48,655 nucleotides of DNA, taken from positions 1-48,655 of the forward strand of contig JAIRQO010000035.1 of assembly GCA_031256435.1 (NCBI GenBank). The letters run 5' to 3'. The DNA is from Cellulomonadaceae bacterium (GTDB taxonomy: Bacteria > Actinomycetota > Actinomycetes > Actinomycetales > Cellulomonadaceae). Below the pieces are notes generated by a model. That model searched no databases and was not told the DNA's origin. It worked only from the letters and a program-made list of their open reading frames with translations. Position numbers and translations under genes: made by a program. Within the stretch, counting starts at the first letter, position 1, and each line of letters starts with the position of its first letter. Shown here in pieces: positions 1 to 8,061 of the stretch.

Positions 1-1623
1 GACGGAGGTGGCCACATCAAGGCGCATCCGGGTGATGAATGTTTCGTCGGGCATGGCCCATCCATCCCAATAATCGCCACGGATGTGCTGCCTGAGGCTC
101 TCCGGTTGCTGAGAACGGATCACCCGCGCTACGTGGATAAAATAGCCGCTTGCCGGGGCGTTACCGGTGGTCACGTCAATGCTGGCGCCGGGGCCGGTCA
201 AGGTGCCGGTGTGACGAGCCACCTGGTGAACAGGATTGCCATCCCGGTCCGATGCCGGAACCGTGGTGCGGTCTGCCGAGGTGGTCTGCACCTGCTCCCG
301 TGCGAACGGGCCGTACGTGCCCACTTCCACCACCACGGGAAGGTAGGCGCCGCCTGGTCCACGGACCCAGTTTTCGCCCGCAACTGCCGAGTGTCCCGTC
401 ACACGGTCCACCATGGCCTGCCCCTCGTTCAGGAAGCCGTCACGAGCCACGGTGGTGACGCCAGGCTGGAACTCGAACTCCACCGTAGTGCTGGCCGCGC
501 TTGAGTCACTCCACGTTCCGCCGTCCTCCGTGAACACCAAGTACGACTGCTGACCGGTGGGCATGATCCGAATCCCCAGGCCGAATGGCTGGGTTCCGTC
601 AAACTGCACATCCACCCGAGCGGTGCCATTGCCGGTCCCCACCCATGCCAGGCTGTTGATGAGGGAGGCTGCAGTGGTCCCCGTGATGACCTGCGGGTTC
701 GACGACCCAGTGGGGTGTACCCACCGGGCAGGCCCGGAGAGCGTTGCGGTGAACGCGTGTCCACTGATCAGGGTGCCTGCGGCGTTCCGCACACCGATGC
801 CGCCCACGGTTCCGGCCCATCGAGAGGAATCTCGGGTCATGGTGACGGTGTTGGCGTCCAGGGACACGTTGGAGGCGCCTTGATCCCAGAGCGTCCGCAT
901 TGCTGACACCACACCGGTGCCGGAGAAGGAATCGAGCATTCTGCGCAAGTGGGTCTGGATGACCTCTTCACCGGAGGCGTCCGCTGGTGAACCCAAACCC
1001 TCACCTGCCCCGTAGCCACGTTCCCACAGGAGCTTGGCGGCCAAGGATACTGCGGCGTTGTCCGTGTGCGATGAGGAGTTGGTGGACTCCACGTGATGCA
1101 TCATCCAGGCCACGCGAGCCCTGGCCTCGCTTGATGGCACGTCCATCCACCCCAGACCGTTGGCGGCCAAGAACGGCCGGCGCACGGCACGAATGTTCGG
1201 TGCCTCGCCGGTACGCACCGGCGCCCCGTTTCCGCCGATGGAGGTCCAGAACGGGATGCCGGTCTGAATGCACCAGCCCCATCGGCCACCCAGGGATGGT
1301 CCGAGCGGCCCCTGGGTGGCGTAGGTGCCGTCAATGACGGAGCCAGTGGGGTGCCGATATCCGTTGGCGGCCAGGGGCGCCCACACGCTGGGAGTGACCC
1401 GCTCGGCGCGCGCACCCACCACGGCGGAGGCTGGCCCTGCTCCCACCAGAACTGCGGCTACCACCGCGCAGATGCCGAGGAGGGCAACGGCCACGCGGCA
1501 TCCCCGTATCCCCCGTACTCCTCTGGCCCACAGGCCGCCTCTGCCCGGCTGATCAGATCTGGCCCGCCGGTCACCTCTGGCACTCCGATCACCTCTAGTT
1601 CGCTGGCCACATCGATTATTCAC
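1..1623 (-). CDS. Secreted surface protein, 3' end cut off by window edge
   Basis: An open minus-strand frame of 541 codons runs from GTG at 1623 to the left edge without a stop. AGGAGG lies about 8 nt before the GTG. The protein starts with an Arg-rich stretch of about 45 residues, then a hydrophobic segment (VAVALLGICAVVAAVLVGAG) ending in PASAV, which reads as a long actinobacterial signal peptide. The mature part has a WGWCIQTGIPFW motif, an alpha-helical stretch (ARVAWMMHHVESTNSSSHTDNAA) and then Thr/Val/Gly-rich beta-type sequence. The layout resembles large actinobacterial surface proteins with a Cys-containing N-terminal domain and Ig-like repeats, often sortase-anchored. The anchor would lie outside the window. 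Family assignment is inferred; secretion is well supported. Confidence 0.8.
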   Translation of the reverse strand, partial: MNNRCGQRTRGDRSARGDRRARSDQPGRGGLWARGVRGIRGCRVAVALLGICAVVAAVLVGAGPASAVVGARAERVTPSVWAPLAANGYRHPTGSVIDGTYATQGPLGPSLGGRWGWCIQTGIPFWTSIGGNGAPVRTGEAPNIRAVRRPFLAANGLGWMDVPSSEARARVAWMMHHVESTNSSSHTDNAAVSLAAKLLWERGYGAGEGLGSPADASGEEVIQTHLRRMLDSFSGTGVVSAMRTLWDQGASNVSLDANTVTMTRDSSRWAGTVGGIGVRNAAGTLISGHAFTATLSGPARWVHPTGSSNPQVITGTTAASLINSLAWVGTGNGTARVDVQFDGTQPFGLGIRIMPTGQQSYLVFTEDGGTWSDSSAASTTVEFEFQPGVTTVARDGFLNEGQAMVDRVTGHSAVAGENWVRGPGGAYLPVVVEVGTYGPFAREQVQTTSADRTTVPASDRDGNPVHQVARHTGTLTGPGASIDVTTGNAPASGYFIHVARVIRSQQPESLRQHIRGDYWDGWAMPDETFITRMRLDVATSV

Positions 1624-1811
1624 GTTGGAATCCTCCTGAGGGAGAGTTCAACCCCGGCCTGCGATTCCTGGCCGCATTCCGGAGGTACTGCCTGGTGGCG
1701 TACACCTGTACATCACTGCGGGCGTAGGTAAGTGGGCTTCCGATATCGGATAAGGCGCAGTGCGAGTGGTGGGGCGTCGCTATCCCGCTGTTGAGGTCGG
1801 GCTCGTCATCC

Positions 1812-1947
1812 CAGCGTCGCAGTGAGCCCAGCACCGCAGTTGTCCCCGCGCGGCAGCCATCCCAGCGCGGCAGTCATCCCAGCGTCGCAGTGAGCCCAGC
1901 GCCGCAGTGAGCCCAGCGCCGCAGTCATCCCCGCGCGGCAGACATCC
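1812..1947. repeat. 17-bp minisatellite, 8 copies
   Basis: Eight consecutive 17-bp units of the type CAGCGNCGCAGTNANCC fill the gap between the surface protein and the sigma-like gene. Units differ by a few bases. The array overlaps the last codons of the sigma-like gene, so its C-terminus is partly encoded by repeat DNA. The rest of 1624-1924 holds no gene I can support. Confidence 0.9.
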
Positions 1948-2830
1948 CCAGTACAGCAGCGTTGGCGGCCGTGATGCGCGCTAGTCCCGGTGGGTGGTGA
2001 TCGAGAAGGCCGGCATCCATGAGGTGATGGGCGGTGACCTGGTCCGAGGATGGTGCGCGATGTTTCTTCCACCACCCGCACAGGTAGCGATGCGCTTGCA
2101 CCGGGTGGGCACAGGCGCCGTCCGTCACGGCGTCCACGGTGGACAGCGTTTTCCCCGCTGAGGTTCTGGCAGCGGCCCAGGAATCTGGGTCTAATACCGG
2201 AGCGACGAGAGCCCTCACGGTCCAGTGACGCTGGTGAGCAATATCGTCGACGATGGAGCGGATGACCTCCCGTGTGGGACCGGACCGCATTGCTCTGCGC
2301 CGAACGCGTTCCCACCCTTCAGGGCCCATCCCCGGGGTGGTGATGACGCGGTGGCGTATCTGTTCCAGCGCGTCCATCTGACGCGCGTGGTCCGTGACCG
2401 GTTGCTGGTATCTGCTGGAGTCAGCGTGGGTCACCTGGGTTCCCGCAGCCGCTGCCTCCCCTGCTACTGATGAGAACTTCAGGTAATCGCGGATGACCTG
2501 CTGACAGGCTTGCCGGGCCTTGTTCTTTGCCACTCCAAACATCCAGGCTCGCTTGCTTTCCGCAGTCCGCGCCATCCAGGCGCCGCGCCGTTGCCACACG
2601 GTGAGCACCACCTCGGCAATGACGTCCTCCGTCAGAGTATCCACGCAGCCCAGAGACACCCCGTGGCGTGATTCGAAGGACCGTAGCATGGACCGCACCA
2701 TGGCGGCCATGGCGGGACTCGTGCTGATGTGGTGGATCCGCAGGGCAATCTCATGATCCGTTGATGTGAGGTCATGCTCCATGCCCGACGATTCAAGCGC
2801 GGCACCCATGGAGACCAGCGGCGCACTCAT
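1925..2830 (-). CDS. Sigma-70 region 2-like protein (301 aa), function unknown
   Basis: ATG at 2830 overlaps the stop of the upstream gene as ATGA, so the two are translationally coupled; a 13-residue longer reading is possible but less likely. Residues about 63-117 (LTEDVIAEVVLTVWQRRGAW, then SKRAWMFGVAKNKARQA) resemble the core of ECF sigma region 2: acidic helix, aromatic residues, and the helix ending in ArN.AR. No clear region 4 HTH follows; the C-terminal half is basic and unassigned. It may be a sigma-like factor, a phage- or plasmid-derived regulator, or a DNA-binding protein of unknown role. The final codons fall in the minisatellite. Confidence 0.7.
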   Translation of the reverse strand: MSAPLVSMGAALESSGMEHDLTSTDHEIALRIHHISTSPAMAAMVRSMLRSFESRHGVSLGCVDTLTEDVIAEVVLTVWQRRGAWMARTAESKRAWMFGVAKNKARQACQQVIRDYLKFSSVAGEAAAAGTQVTHADSSRYQQPVTDHARQMDALEQIRHRVITTPGMGPEGWERVRRRAMRSGPTREVIRSIVDDIAHQRHWTVRALVAPVLDPDSWAAARTSAGKTLSTVDAVTDGACAHPVQAHRYLCGWWKKHRAPSSDQVTAHHLMDAGLLDHHPPGLARITAANAAVLGMSAARG

Positions 2831-3438
2831 GGCGTGGGGACGCAGGATTCCTCGCGCAACTCCTGGCACAGGTGTGGGTTAGCGTCCAGAATTTCCTTGA
2901 TGGCGTGAATGGTGGATTGCGCTCTGCCCATCGCGTGGGCCGCCTCTGCCTGCTTGAGTGATACCCCTTGCGATTCTTGGGCGTCTCGCAGGGCGAGATA
3001 TCGGCGCGCCATGGACCTGCGGCGCGGGGTCAGCGTGCAGTTGCCCGCCTCACGAATCCGTTGATTCCGTGCCGCTTCTTTCAGCGGTTTCATTCCGGCG
3101 CTGATGGTGCTGGCGGGTACGTTCAGAGCGTGCGCAAGGGCGGAGGGAGGGATGACTCCGCTGCTGGCCAACGCCATAAATACTTGGGTGCGGACCGTGA
3201 GGTCACAGTGATCTCCGGCGCGCGCCAGGCGGGACATGGCAAACTCTTCGGCGCTGGGGAAACCCAAAGGAATCCATACCTCGGCTTCCCACGCTGCCGC
3301 GAGGGCTTCGGTCAGACTCGCAGTGGCGTAGATGGCCTGGATTAATGCCTCAGCACACTGGTGCGTCAGTGATTCAGCGCCCTGGCGTGTCAGCGTTTCA
3401 GCATGGGTTCGGCTCTCAACAGCGGTGGTCATGGGCAC
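2827..3438 (-). CDS. Protein with two helix-turn-helix motifs (203 aa)
   Basis: First gene of a two-gene minus-strand unit. Two HTH-like segments are visible: residues about 97-118 (PPSALAHALNVPASTISAGM) and about 159-183 (SLKQAEAAHAMGRAQSTIHA). The N-terminal 70 residues are Ala-rich and helical. The start is GTG 3438 or in-frame ATG 3432; neither has a clear Shine-Dalgarno. Two perfect DnaA boxes lie 46-82 nt upstream. The gene ends in an ATGA overlap with the sigma-like gene, so the products probably act together. I do not recognise the family. A regulatory or replication/partition-type DNA-binding role is inference. Confidence 0.72.
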   Translation of the reverse strand: MPMTTAVESRTHAETLTRQGAESLTHQCAEALIQAIYATASLTEALAAAWEAEVWIPLGFPSAEEFAMSRLARAGDHCDLTVRTQVFMALASSGVIPPSALAHALNVPASTISAGMKPLKEAARNQRIREAGNCTLTPRRRSMARRYLALRDAQESQGVSLKQAEAAHAMGRAQSTIHAIKEILDANPHLCQELREESCVPTP

Positions 3439-3483
3439 AGGGTGGCAGCAGGGTCCACGCGATTCAATGGCGCAGAAAAATCC

Positions 3484-3520
3484 TGTGGATAACTACTCCA
3501 AGGCTGGGTCCTGTGGATAA
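3484..3520 (-). promoter_or_regulatory. Two perfect DnaA boxes
   Basis: TGTGGATAA occurs at 3484-3492 and 3512-3520, that is TTATCCACA on the minus strand, the consensus DnaA box, twice in the same orientation 28 bp apart. They precede the double-HTH/sigma-like unit. No dnaA or dnaN gene is nearby, so this is more likely a DnaA-controlled promoter or a titration site than oriC. The stretch 3439-3687 otherwise shows no gene. Confidence 0.65.
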
Positions 3521-3687
3521 CCTGGCCCCTGTGGCCCTCACCTGCACAATCACCTCTGGGGCCCCGTCGTCGCAGAAAAACGCCACGCCGGGGAGGAACT
3601 AAACAATCATGACCGAGCGCAGATCCGAGGCCGGGGATTGCTCGCGAACACGCCCCACACAGGGATTCCCGGTAGAGTCAAAGGACC

Positions 3688-4395
3688 ATGTCTGATCCCT
3701 TCATCCAGTTCTCCCATGTGGTCAAAACGTACACCTCGGAGGAACTGATTGTGCGTGCGCTGGACGGCATGGGGTTTGAGATCAACCACGGCGAACTGGT
3801 AGTCATTGTGGGCCCCTCGGGTTCGGGGAAAACCACGTTGCTGAACCTGCTGGGCGGCATGGACTCACCCACGTCCGGGGCCATCTTGGTGGACGGGCAG
3901 GCGGTTCACGGGATGACGGCCAAGCAACTCACCGAGTATCGGCGCAAGGACATTGGGTTTGTGTTCCAGTTCTACAACCTGATGCCCAACCTCACCGCGC
4001 TGGAAAATGTGGAACTTGCCGTGGAGATTTGCGAGAACCCGTTGGAACCGCGTGACGTCATTGAGTCCGTGGGCCTGCGTGGGCGTGAGGGAAGTTTCCC
4101 CGCCCAGTTATCCGGCGGTGAACAGCAACGCGTATCCATTGCGCGTGCGGTGGCAAAGAATGCTCGGATTGTTTTATGCGACGAACCCACCGGTGCCTTG
4201 GATTATGACACGGGAAAGAAGATCCTGGCGTTACTGCGCGATGTCAGTAGGACCAGCGGAAACACCGTGATCATTGTGACGCATAACGGGGCGTTGCGGG
4301 CCATGGCGGACAAAGTCATTGCCGTGAAGAATGGCCGGGCGGTAGAGATTATGGAAAACCCCAACCCGGTTCCCATTGAGGATATTGAGTGGTGA
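3688..4395 (+). CDS. ABC transporter ATP-binding protein, MacB/LolD type (235 aa)
   Basis: Nucleotide-binding subunit that would power the FtsX-type permease encoded 105 nt downstream. Walker [10 protein letters not shown] is at residues 42-50, the signature LSGGEQQR near 141-148, Walker [13 protein letters not shown] near 160-171, and an H-loop in VTHNGA. Length and the [17 protein letters not shown] and DEPTGALD forms are typical of the MacB/LolD/FtsE subfamily, which couples to mechanotransmission permeases rather than importing solutes. AAAGGA lies just before the ATG, and a TAGAGT box 9 nt upstream of the start suggests a very short leader. The substrate cannot be told; export of lipid, peptide or antibiotic is usual for the class. 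Confidence 0.93.
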   Translation: MSDPFIQFSHVVKTYTSEELIVRALDGMGFEINHGELVVIVGPSGSGKTTLLNLLGGMDSPTSGAILVDGQAVHGMTAKQLTEYRRKDIGFVFQFYNLMPNLTALENVELAVEICENPLEPRDVIESVGLRGREGSFPAQLSGGEQQRVSIARAVAKNARIVLCDEPTGALDYDTGKKILALLRDVSRTSGNTVIIVTHNGALRAMADKVIAVKNGRAVEIMENPNPVPIEDIEW

Positions 4396-4499
4396 GTGTG
4401 GCGTGCAGAGTCTGACACGGGACGCATGGCGTGGGGACATCTCAGTGGGAAGCATGGCTGGGTGGACCCGAGTGGTGAGTTCACAGTGATGAGTTCCTC

Positions 4500-5828
4500 A
4501 TGGTGAGTACGCAGGCGGTTGCGGTGCGCCGCTCCCTGATTACCGCTGTCCCGCGCGTGCTGGTGGTCAGCGGGTTGACGGCCATTTCCGTGGCTCTGGT
4601 CACGGGCATTGGACAGTTACCCCCACAGATTCGCTCGGCCGTGGACAAAGCGTTGGCGCTTGCTGGAGGTGCTGTGGCTGGTGGTGCCGGAACTGGTGGA
4701 GTTGCCGCTGGTGATGCGCTCAGCAACGGGGTGGCCGCAGGCACTGAAACGGCTGAACAGGCCCTCACCGGGACTCTGCAGCAACAAATGCAATACATGG
4801 AATTCATTGCCGATGGCGTGGAACGCATCAGTTTTGCTTTCCCGTTCCTCTTTGTCATTGTCACGGCATTAGTGGTCTACATGACCATTACTCGATTGGT
4901 AGATACGGACCGTGCGACGATGGGGTGCCTGAAAACCCTGGGGTATTCCACCGCCTCCATTGTGAAGCAATACCTTCCCTTTACCCTGCTGGGTACCGTG
5001 GTGGGATCCCTGGCTGGCCTGGCGCTCGGGTACTGGTTGGTGGGGCCGATGCTCTTTAACACCGTGCAGGACTTTGGTGACATGCCGAGTCCAGACGCCG
5101 TTGTTCCCGTGTTGGGGATGGTCACGGCTGCCGGGATTGTCCTCATTATGGTGGCAGTCACCATCGTTGCGGCGTTGCGGACGGCGCGTGAAAAGCCCAC
5201 CACGTTGTTGCGCGGCAAAGCTCCTCAAGGGGCAAGTAAGTCGCTCATTGAGCATGTGGCCTGGGTGTGGAATCGCCTCTCGTTTCGGTACAAGTCCACG
5301 CTAAGAAACATCTTCCGGTTCCCTGTTCGCCTGGTGATGACGGTGTTCTCCATGATGTTGTCCACCGTGTTGGTGTGTGCGGGGTTGAGTTTGTGGTTTG
5401 CCCTGGATGACACGGACCCTGCTCTGATGGACACCATTCGGCCCATCTCGGTACTCCTGGTGGTGGCGGCGATTGTGCTGAACGCACTGGTGATTTACAA
5501 CATCACGAATATCAACATTGAGGAGCGGAGGCGTGAGATTGCCACCCTGAAGGTGTTGGGGTACCGAGACCTTGAGGTGGCAGGCTACGTGTTCCGAGAG
5601 ATTCTCATCCTCACGGTGATGGGGATCATCCTGGGTATTCCTGCGGGGTACGGGACCATGGTGTTCCTCTTTGGATATCTACAGTTTGGTGGAGTGGAAT
5701 ACGTGGAGTGGTGGGTATGGCCGCTCGCTGGGGTGTTGGCGCTGGCTTCTTTGGGACTCGCCAACGTGTTGCTCTACCGGAAACTGGTGGCTACAGACAT
5801 GAATAGTTCACTGAAAACTGTGGAGTAA
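4500..5828 (+). CDS. FtsX-type ABC permease (442 aa)
   Basis: Partner of the upstream ATPase. A first membrane segment near residues 12-38 is followed by a short Ala/Gly-rich external loop. Then come two FtsX-like modules: about 110-230 (FPFLFVIVTALVVYM, with the cytoplasmic TMGCLKTLGYS motif) and about 270-435 (with EERRREIATLKVLGYRD). The paired REIATLKVLGY-type coupling helices are diagnostic of the family. Many family members carry a several-hundred-residue extracellular domain between TM1 and TM2; here it is only about 60 residues of low complexity, so this is a compact variant. An upstream in-frame stop fixes ATG 4500 as the earliest start. The ribosome site is weak, suggesting dependence on upstream translation. 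Confidence 0.9.
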   Translation: MVSTQAVAVRRSLITAVPRVLVVSGLTAISVALVTGIGQLPPQIRSAVDKALALAGGAVAGGAGTGGVAAGDALSNGVAAGTETAEQALTGTLQQQMQYMEFIADGVERISFAFPFLFVIVTALVVYMTITRLVDTDRATMGCLKTLGYSTASIVKQYLPFTLLGTVVGSLAGLALGYWLVGPMLFNTVQDFGDMPSPDAVVPVLGMVTAAGIVLIMVAVTIVAALRTAREKPTTLLRGKAPQGASKSLIEHVAWVWNRLSFRYKSTLRNIFRFPVRLVMTVFSMMLSTVLVCAGLSLWFALDDTDPALMDTIRPISVLLVVAAIVLNALVIYNITNINIEERRREIATLKVLGYRDLEVAGYVFREILILTVMGIILGIPAGYGTMVFLFGYLQFGGVEYVEWWVWPLAGVLALASLGLANVLLYRKLVATDMNSSLKTVE

Positions 5829-5926
5829 GCGGTGAGAGCACCTGATCCCCACGCTCAACCCTATGCTCCCCAGCACAATGATCCACCAGAGCCAGTAACA
5901 CACCAGAGCCCGCCAGAGACACAGCA

Positions 5927-5958
5927 AAAGGGACCCAACCATCAGGCTGGGTCCCTTT
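5927..5958. terminator. Bidirectional intrinsic terminator
   Basis: An 11-bp perfect stem, AAAGGGACCCA (5927-5937) with TGGGTCCCTTT (5948-5958), lies between the converging permease gene and sugar operon. T tracts follow on both strands, so it can end both transcripts. Confidence 0.85.
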
Positions 5959-5971
5959 ACTATGGACGGTG

Positions 5972-6850
5972 TTACTCCTTGACCGCTCCCCCGGACGCAT
6001 TCATGATGCGCTTCTGGAAAACGAAGAAGAGCACAATCACCGGTACGGTCATCACCACGGCCGCACCGAGTTGTAGTGGGAACTGTGTTCCCTGGCCGAG
6101 ACCACCTGCTGCCAGATCGGCAACGCCTCGGGTCAAAGTGAACAACTCCGGCCTGTTGGTGGACACAATGAAGTGGGACAGTTCGTTCCACGAGCCCTGG
6201 AAACTGAGGATGATCAGCGTCACCAGTGCTGGACGTGCCATCGGCAACACCACGGACCAGAACACGCGGAAGGTTCCTGCTCCGTCTATCCGCGCCGCTT
6301 CCTCCACGGCGGGTGGTACCGATTCAAAGAAGTTCTTCATGATGAAGATCCCTGCGGCATCCACAAGCAGTGGAACAATCAAACCGGCGTACGTGTTGTA
6401 AATCCCCAGTTGGTTAATCACCAGGAATCGCGGAATGAGCAGCACCACACCGGGAACCGCCATCACACCAACAATGAACGCAAAGATTGCTCCGCGGCCC
6501 TTGAACTTCAGGCGTGCCAAGGCGTACCCGGCCAGCGAGTTGAAGAACACCCGGCCAAGCGTCACGATCACAGCAACGATGGTGGAGTTCTTGAACCACA
6601 CTGGGAAGTTCGAGGCGTTAAACAACCGCTCGTAGGCAGCGGTGCTAAACGTGGCTGGAATCAGTGACAGTGGATTGGCCGCTGCATCGGCATCCGTTTT
6701 AAAGGACGTGGCGATGGACAGCAGGAACGGGAAGATGTACACCAGGGCAATAGCAATGAGAGCCACATAGAGCACAATGGTTCCCGCCCTCAGTGGGCGT
6801 GAACGGTTCACAGGGATGACAGTGCCGTCATAGGAAGTGATGGTTTTCAT
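5972..6850 (-). CDS. Sugar ABC transporter permease, MalG family (292 aa)
   Basis: Inner-membrane subunit of a carbohydrate importer and last gene of the operon. Six membrane segments are readable, starting IVLYVALIAIALVYIFPFLL. The EAA loop (PPAVEEAARIDGAGTFRVFW) contacts the ATPase. Its ATG overlaps the stop of the MalF-type gene as ATGA, which helps fix stoichiometry. No ATP-binding gene is in the cluster; importers of this family commonly use a shared MsmK/UgpC-type ATPase encoded elsewhere. The substrate is likely the sugar attacked by the GH65 enzyme of the same operon, an inference from context. Confidence 0.93.
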   Translation of the reverse strand: MKTITSYDGTVIPVNRSRPLRAGTIVLYVALIAIALVYIFPFLLSIATSFKTDADAAANPLSLIPATFSTAAYERLFNASNFPVWFKNSTIVAVIVTLGRVFFNSLAGYALARLKFKGRGAIFAFIVGVMAVPGVVLLIPRFLVINQLGIYNTYAGLIVPLLVDAAGIFIMKNFFESVPPAVEEAARIDGAGTFRVFWSVVLPMARPALVTLIILSFQGSWNELSHFIVSTNRPELFTLTRGVADLAAGGLGQGTQFPLQLGAAVVMTVPVIVLFFVFQKRIMNASGGAVKE

Positions 6851-8061
6851 TCCTTGACCTCACTATTCACGTCACCTGTGGTGGCCGCTTCACCCACCGC
6901 TGCCACGGCAACGGCTGCTGTGGGACCTCCAGCGGAACCCGTGGATCCGCCTGTGGCTGCCACCGCAACCGGAGGCACGCCATCCTTGTAGAAACGCTTG
7001 CGCTTGGGAATGGTGTCCTTTTCCCGCAGCACAATCCGTTGAATGATGGTCATCGTGACAATGATGGCAAACAGGATGAAGGCGATTGCGGCACCTTGAC
7101 CCCAGTTCTGCCCAATGAACGATGTTTGGTAGGACAAGAATGCAGGGGTCATGGTGTTTCCTTGACCCTGTGAGCCGGTGTAGATCTGGTCAAACACCTG
7201 CCATGTTCCAATCAACCCCAACGTGATCACAGTGAAAATGGTGGGACGTAACATGGGAATGGTGACCAACCGCATCCGTTGCCAGGCGGTAGTCCCGTCC
7301 ACCATCGCTGCTTCCTCCACTTCACCGGGGATCTGTTGGAGCGCGGCAATGAACAGGAGCATGAAGGTGCCAGATGTGGTGAAGATGGCCATGAACATGA
7401 ACACGGACATGGCTACGGACGGCCCGGAGAGCCACTCCCACCACGTCACGCCCAGGAACCCGTGGTTGGCCAATGCCGTGGGAGCGGTATCAACGCCAAA
7501 GTTTCCTAGGAAAATGTGGATCAAACCCCGTGGGTCCATGAACCAGTTGGGTCCCTCAGCACCTAACGCCGAGACGAATCGGTTCACCGCCCCCGTTGCC
7601 GAGAAGAGGAACAAGAAGATCACGGTGATGGCCACGGATGACGTCACTGACGGGAAGTAGAACGCGGTGCGGAACGCTCCCTTGGCCTTGAGCATCTTGT
7701 TATTCACCAAGATGGCCAGCAGCAGGGACACGATTGTTTGAACTGGAACAACAAACAACACGTAGTAGAAGTTGTTGCGCAGAGCCTGGCCGAATTGGCG
7801 AGCCTCCAGAGTTTCACCACCCAGGAGTTCCCCGTAATTGGAGAAGCCAACAAAGCCGGCATTCCCCGGCTGAACAGGGGACCCGCGGCCACCCCAGTCA
7901 GACACGGAGACCCACAGTGCCATGATGATAGGCACCAGGAGGAAGAGGACGAGGATGATCACGGCGGGTGAAACAAACAGCCAGCCAGCCGCCGTTTCAC
8001 CCCCTTGACGACCCCCGCGGGCACGGCGCTTGGCCGTGCCCGATGAGGTCACATCACTCAC
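6847..8061 (-). CDS. Sugar ABC transporter permease, MalF family (404 aa)
   Basis: Second membrane subunit of the carbohydrate importer. A basic N-terminus (KRRARGGRQGG) precedes a first membrane segment (AAGWLFVSPAVIILVLFLLV). A long periplasmic-side loop with WFMDPRGLIHIFLGNF is typical of actinobacterial MalF-like proteins. The EAA loop is EVEEAAMVDGTTAWQRM. The last 50 residues are an Ala/Gly/Thr-rich tail of low complexity, absent from most relatives. The GTG start overlaps the binding-protein stop as GTGA, so expression is coupled. Confidence 0.93.
   Translation of the reverse strand: MSDVTSSGTAKRRARGGRQGGETAAGWLFVSPAVIILVLFLLVPIIMALWVSVSDWGGRGSPVQPGNAGFVGFSNYGELLGGETLEARQFGQALRNNFYYVLFVVPVQTIVSLLLAILVNNKMLKAKGAFRTAFYFPSVTSSVAITVIFLFLFSATGAVNRFVSALGAEGPNWFMDPRGLIHIFLGNFGVDTAPTALANHGFLGVTWWEWLSGPSVAMSVFMFMAIFTTSGTFMLLFIAALQQIPGEVEEAAMVDGTTAWQRMRLVTIPMLRPTIFTVITLGLIGTWQVFDQIYTGSQGQGNTMTPAFLSYQTSFIGQNWGQGAAIAFILFAIIVTMTIIQRIVLREKDTIPKRKRFYKDGVPPVAVAATGGSTGSAGGPTAAVAVAAVGEAATTGDVNSEVKE

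Noticed and set aside
1806-2315. Alternative minus-strand frame in the sigma-like gene
   Set aside because: Its repetitive C-terminus comes from the 17-bp minisatellite, and the coupled 1925-2830 frame is better supported.
3484-3520. Chromosomal origin of replication
   Set aside because: Only two DnaA boxes, no A/T-rich unwinding region, and no dnaA, dnaN, rpmH or gyrase genes nearby.
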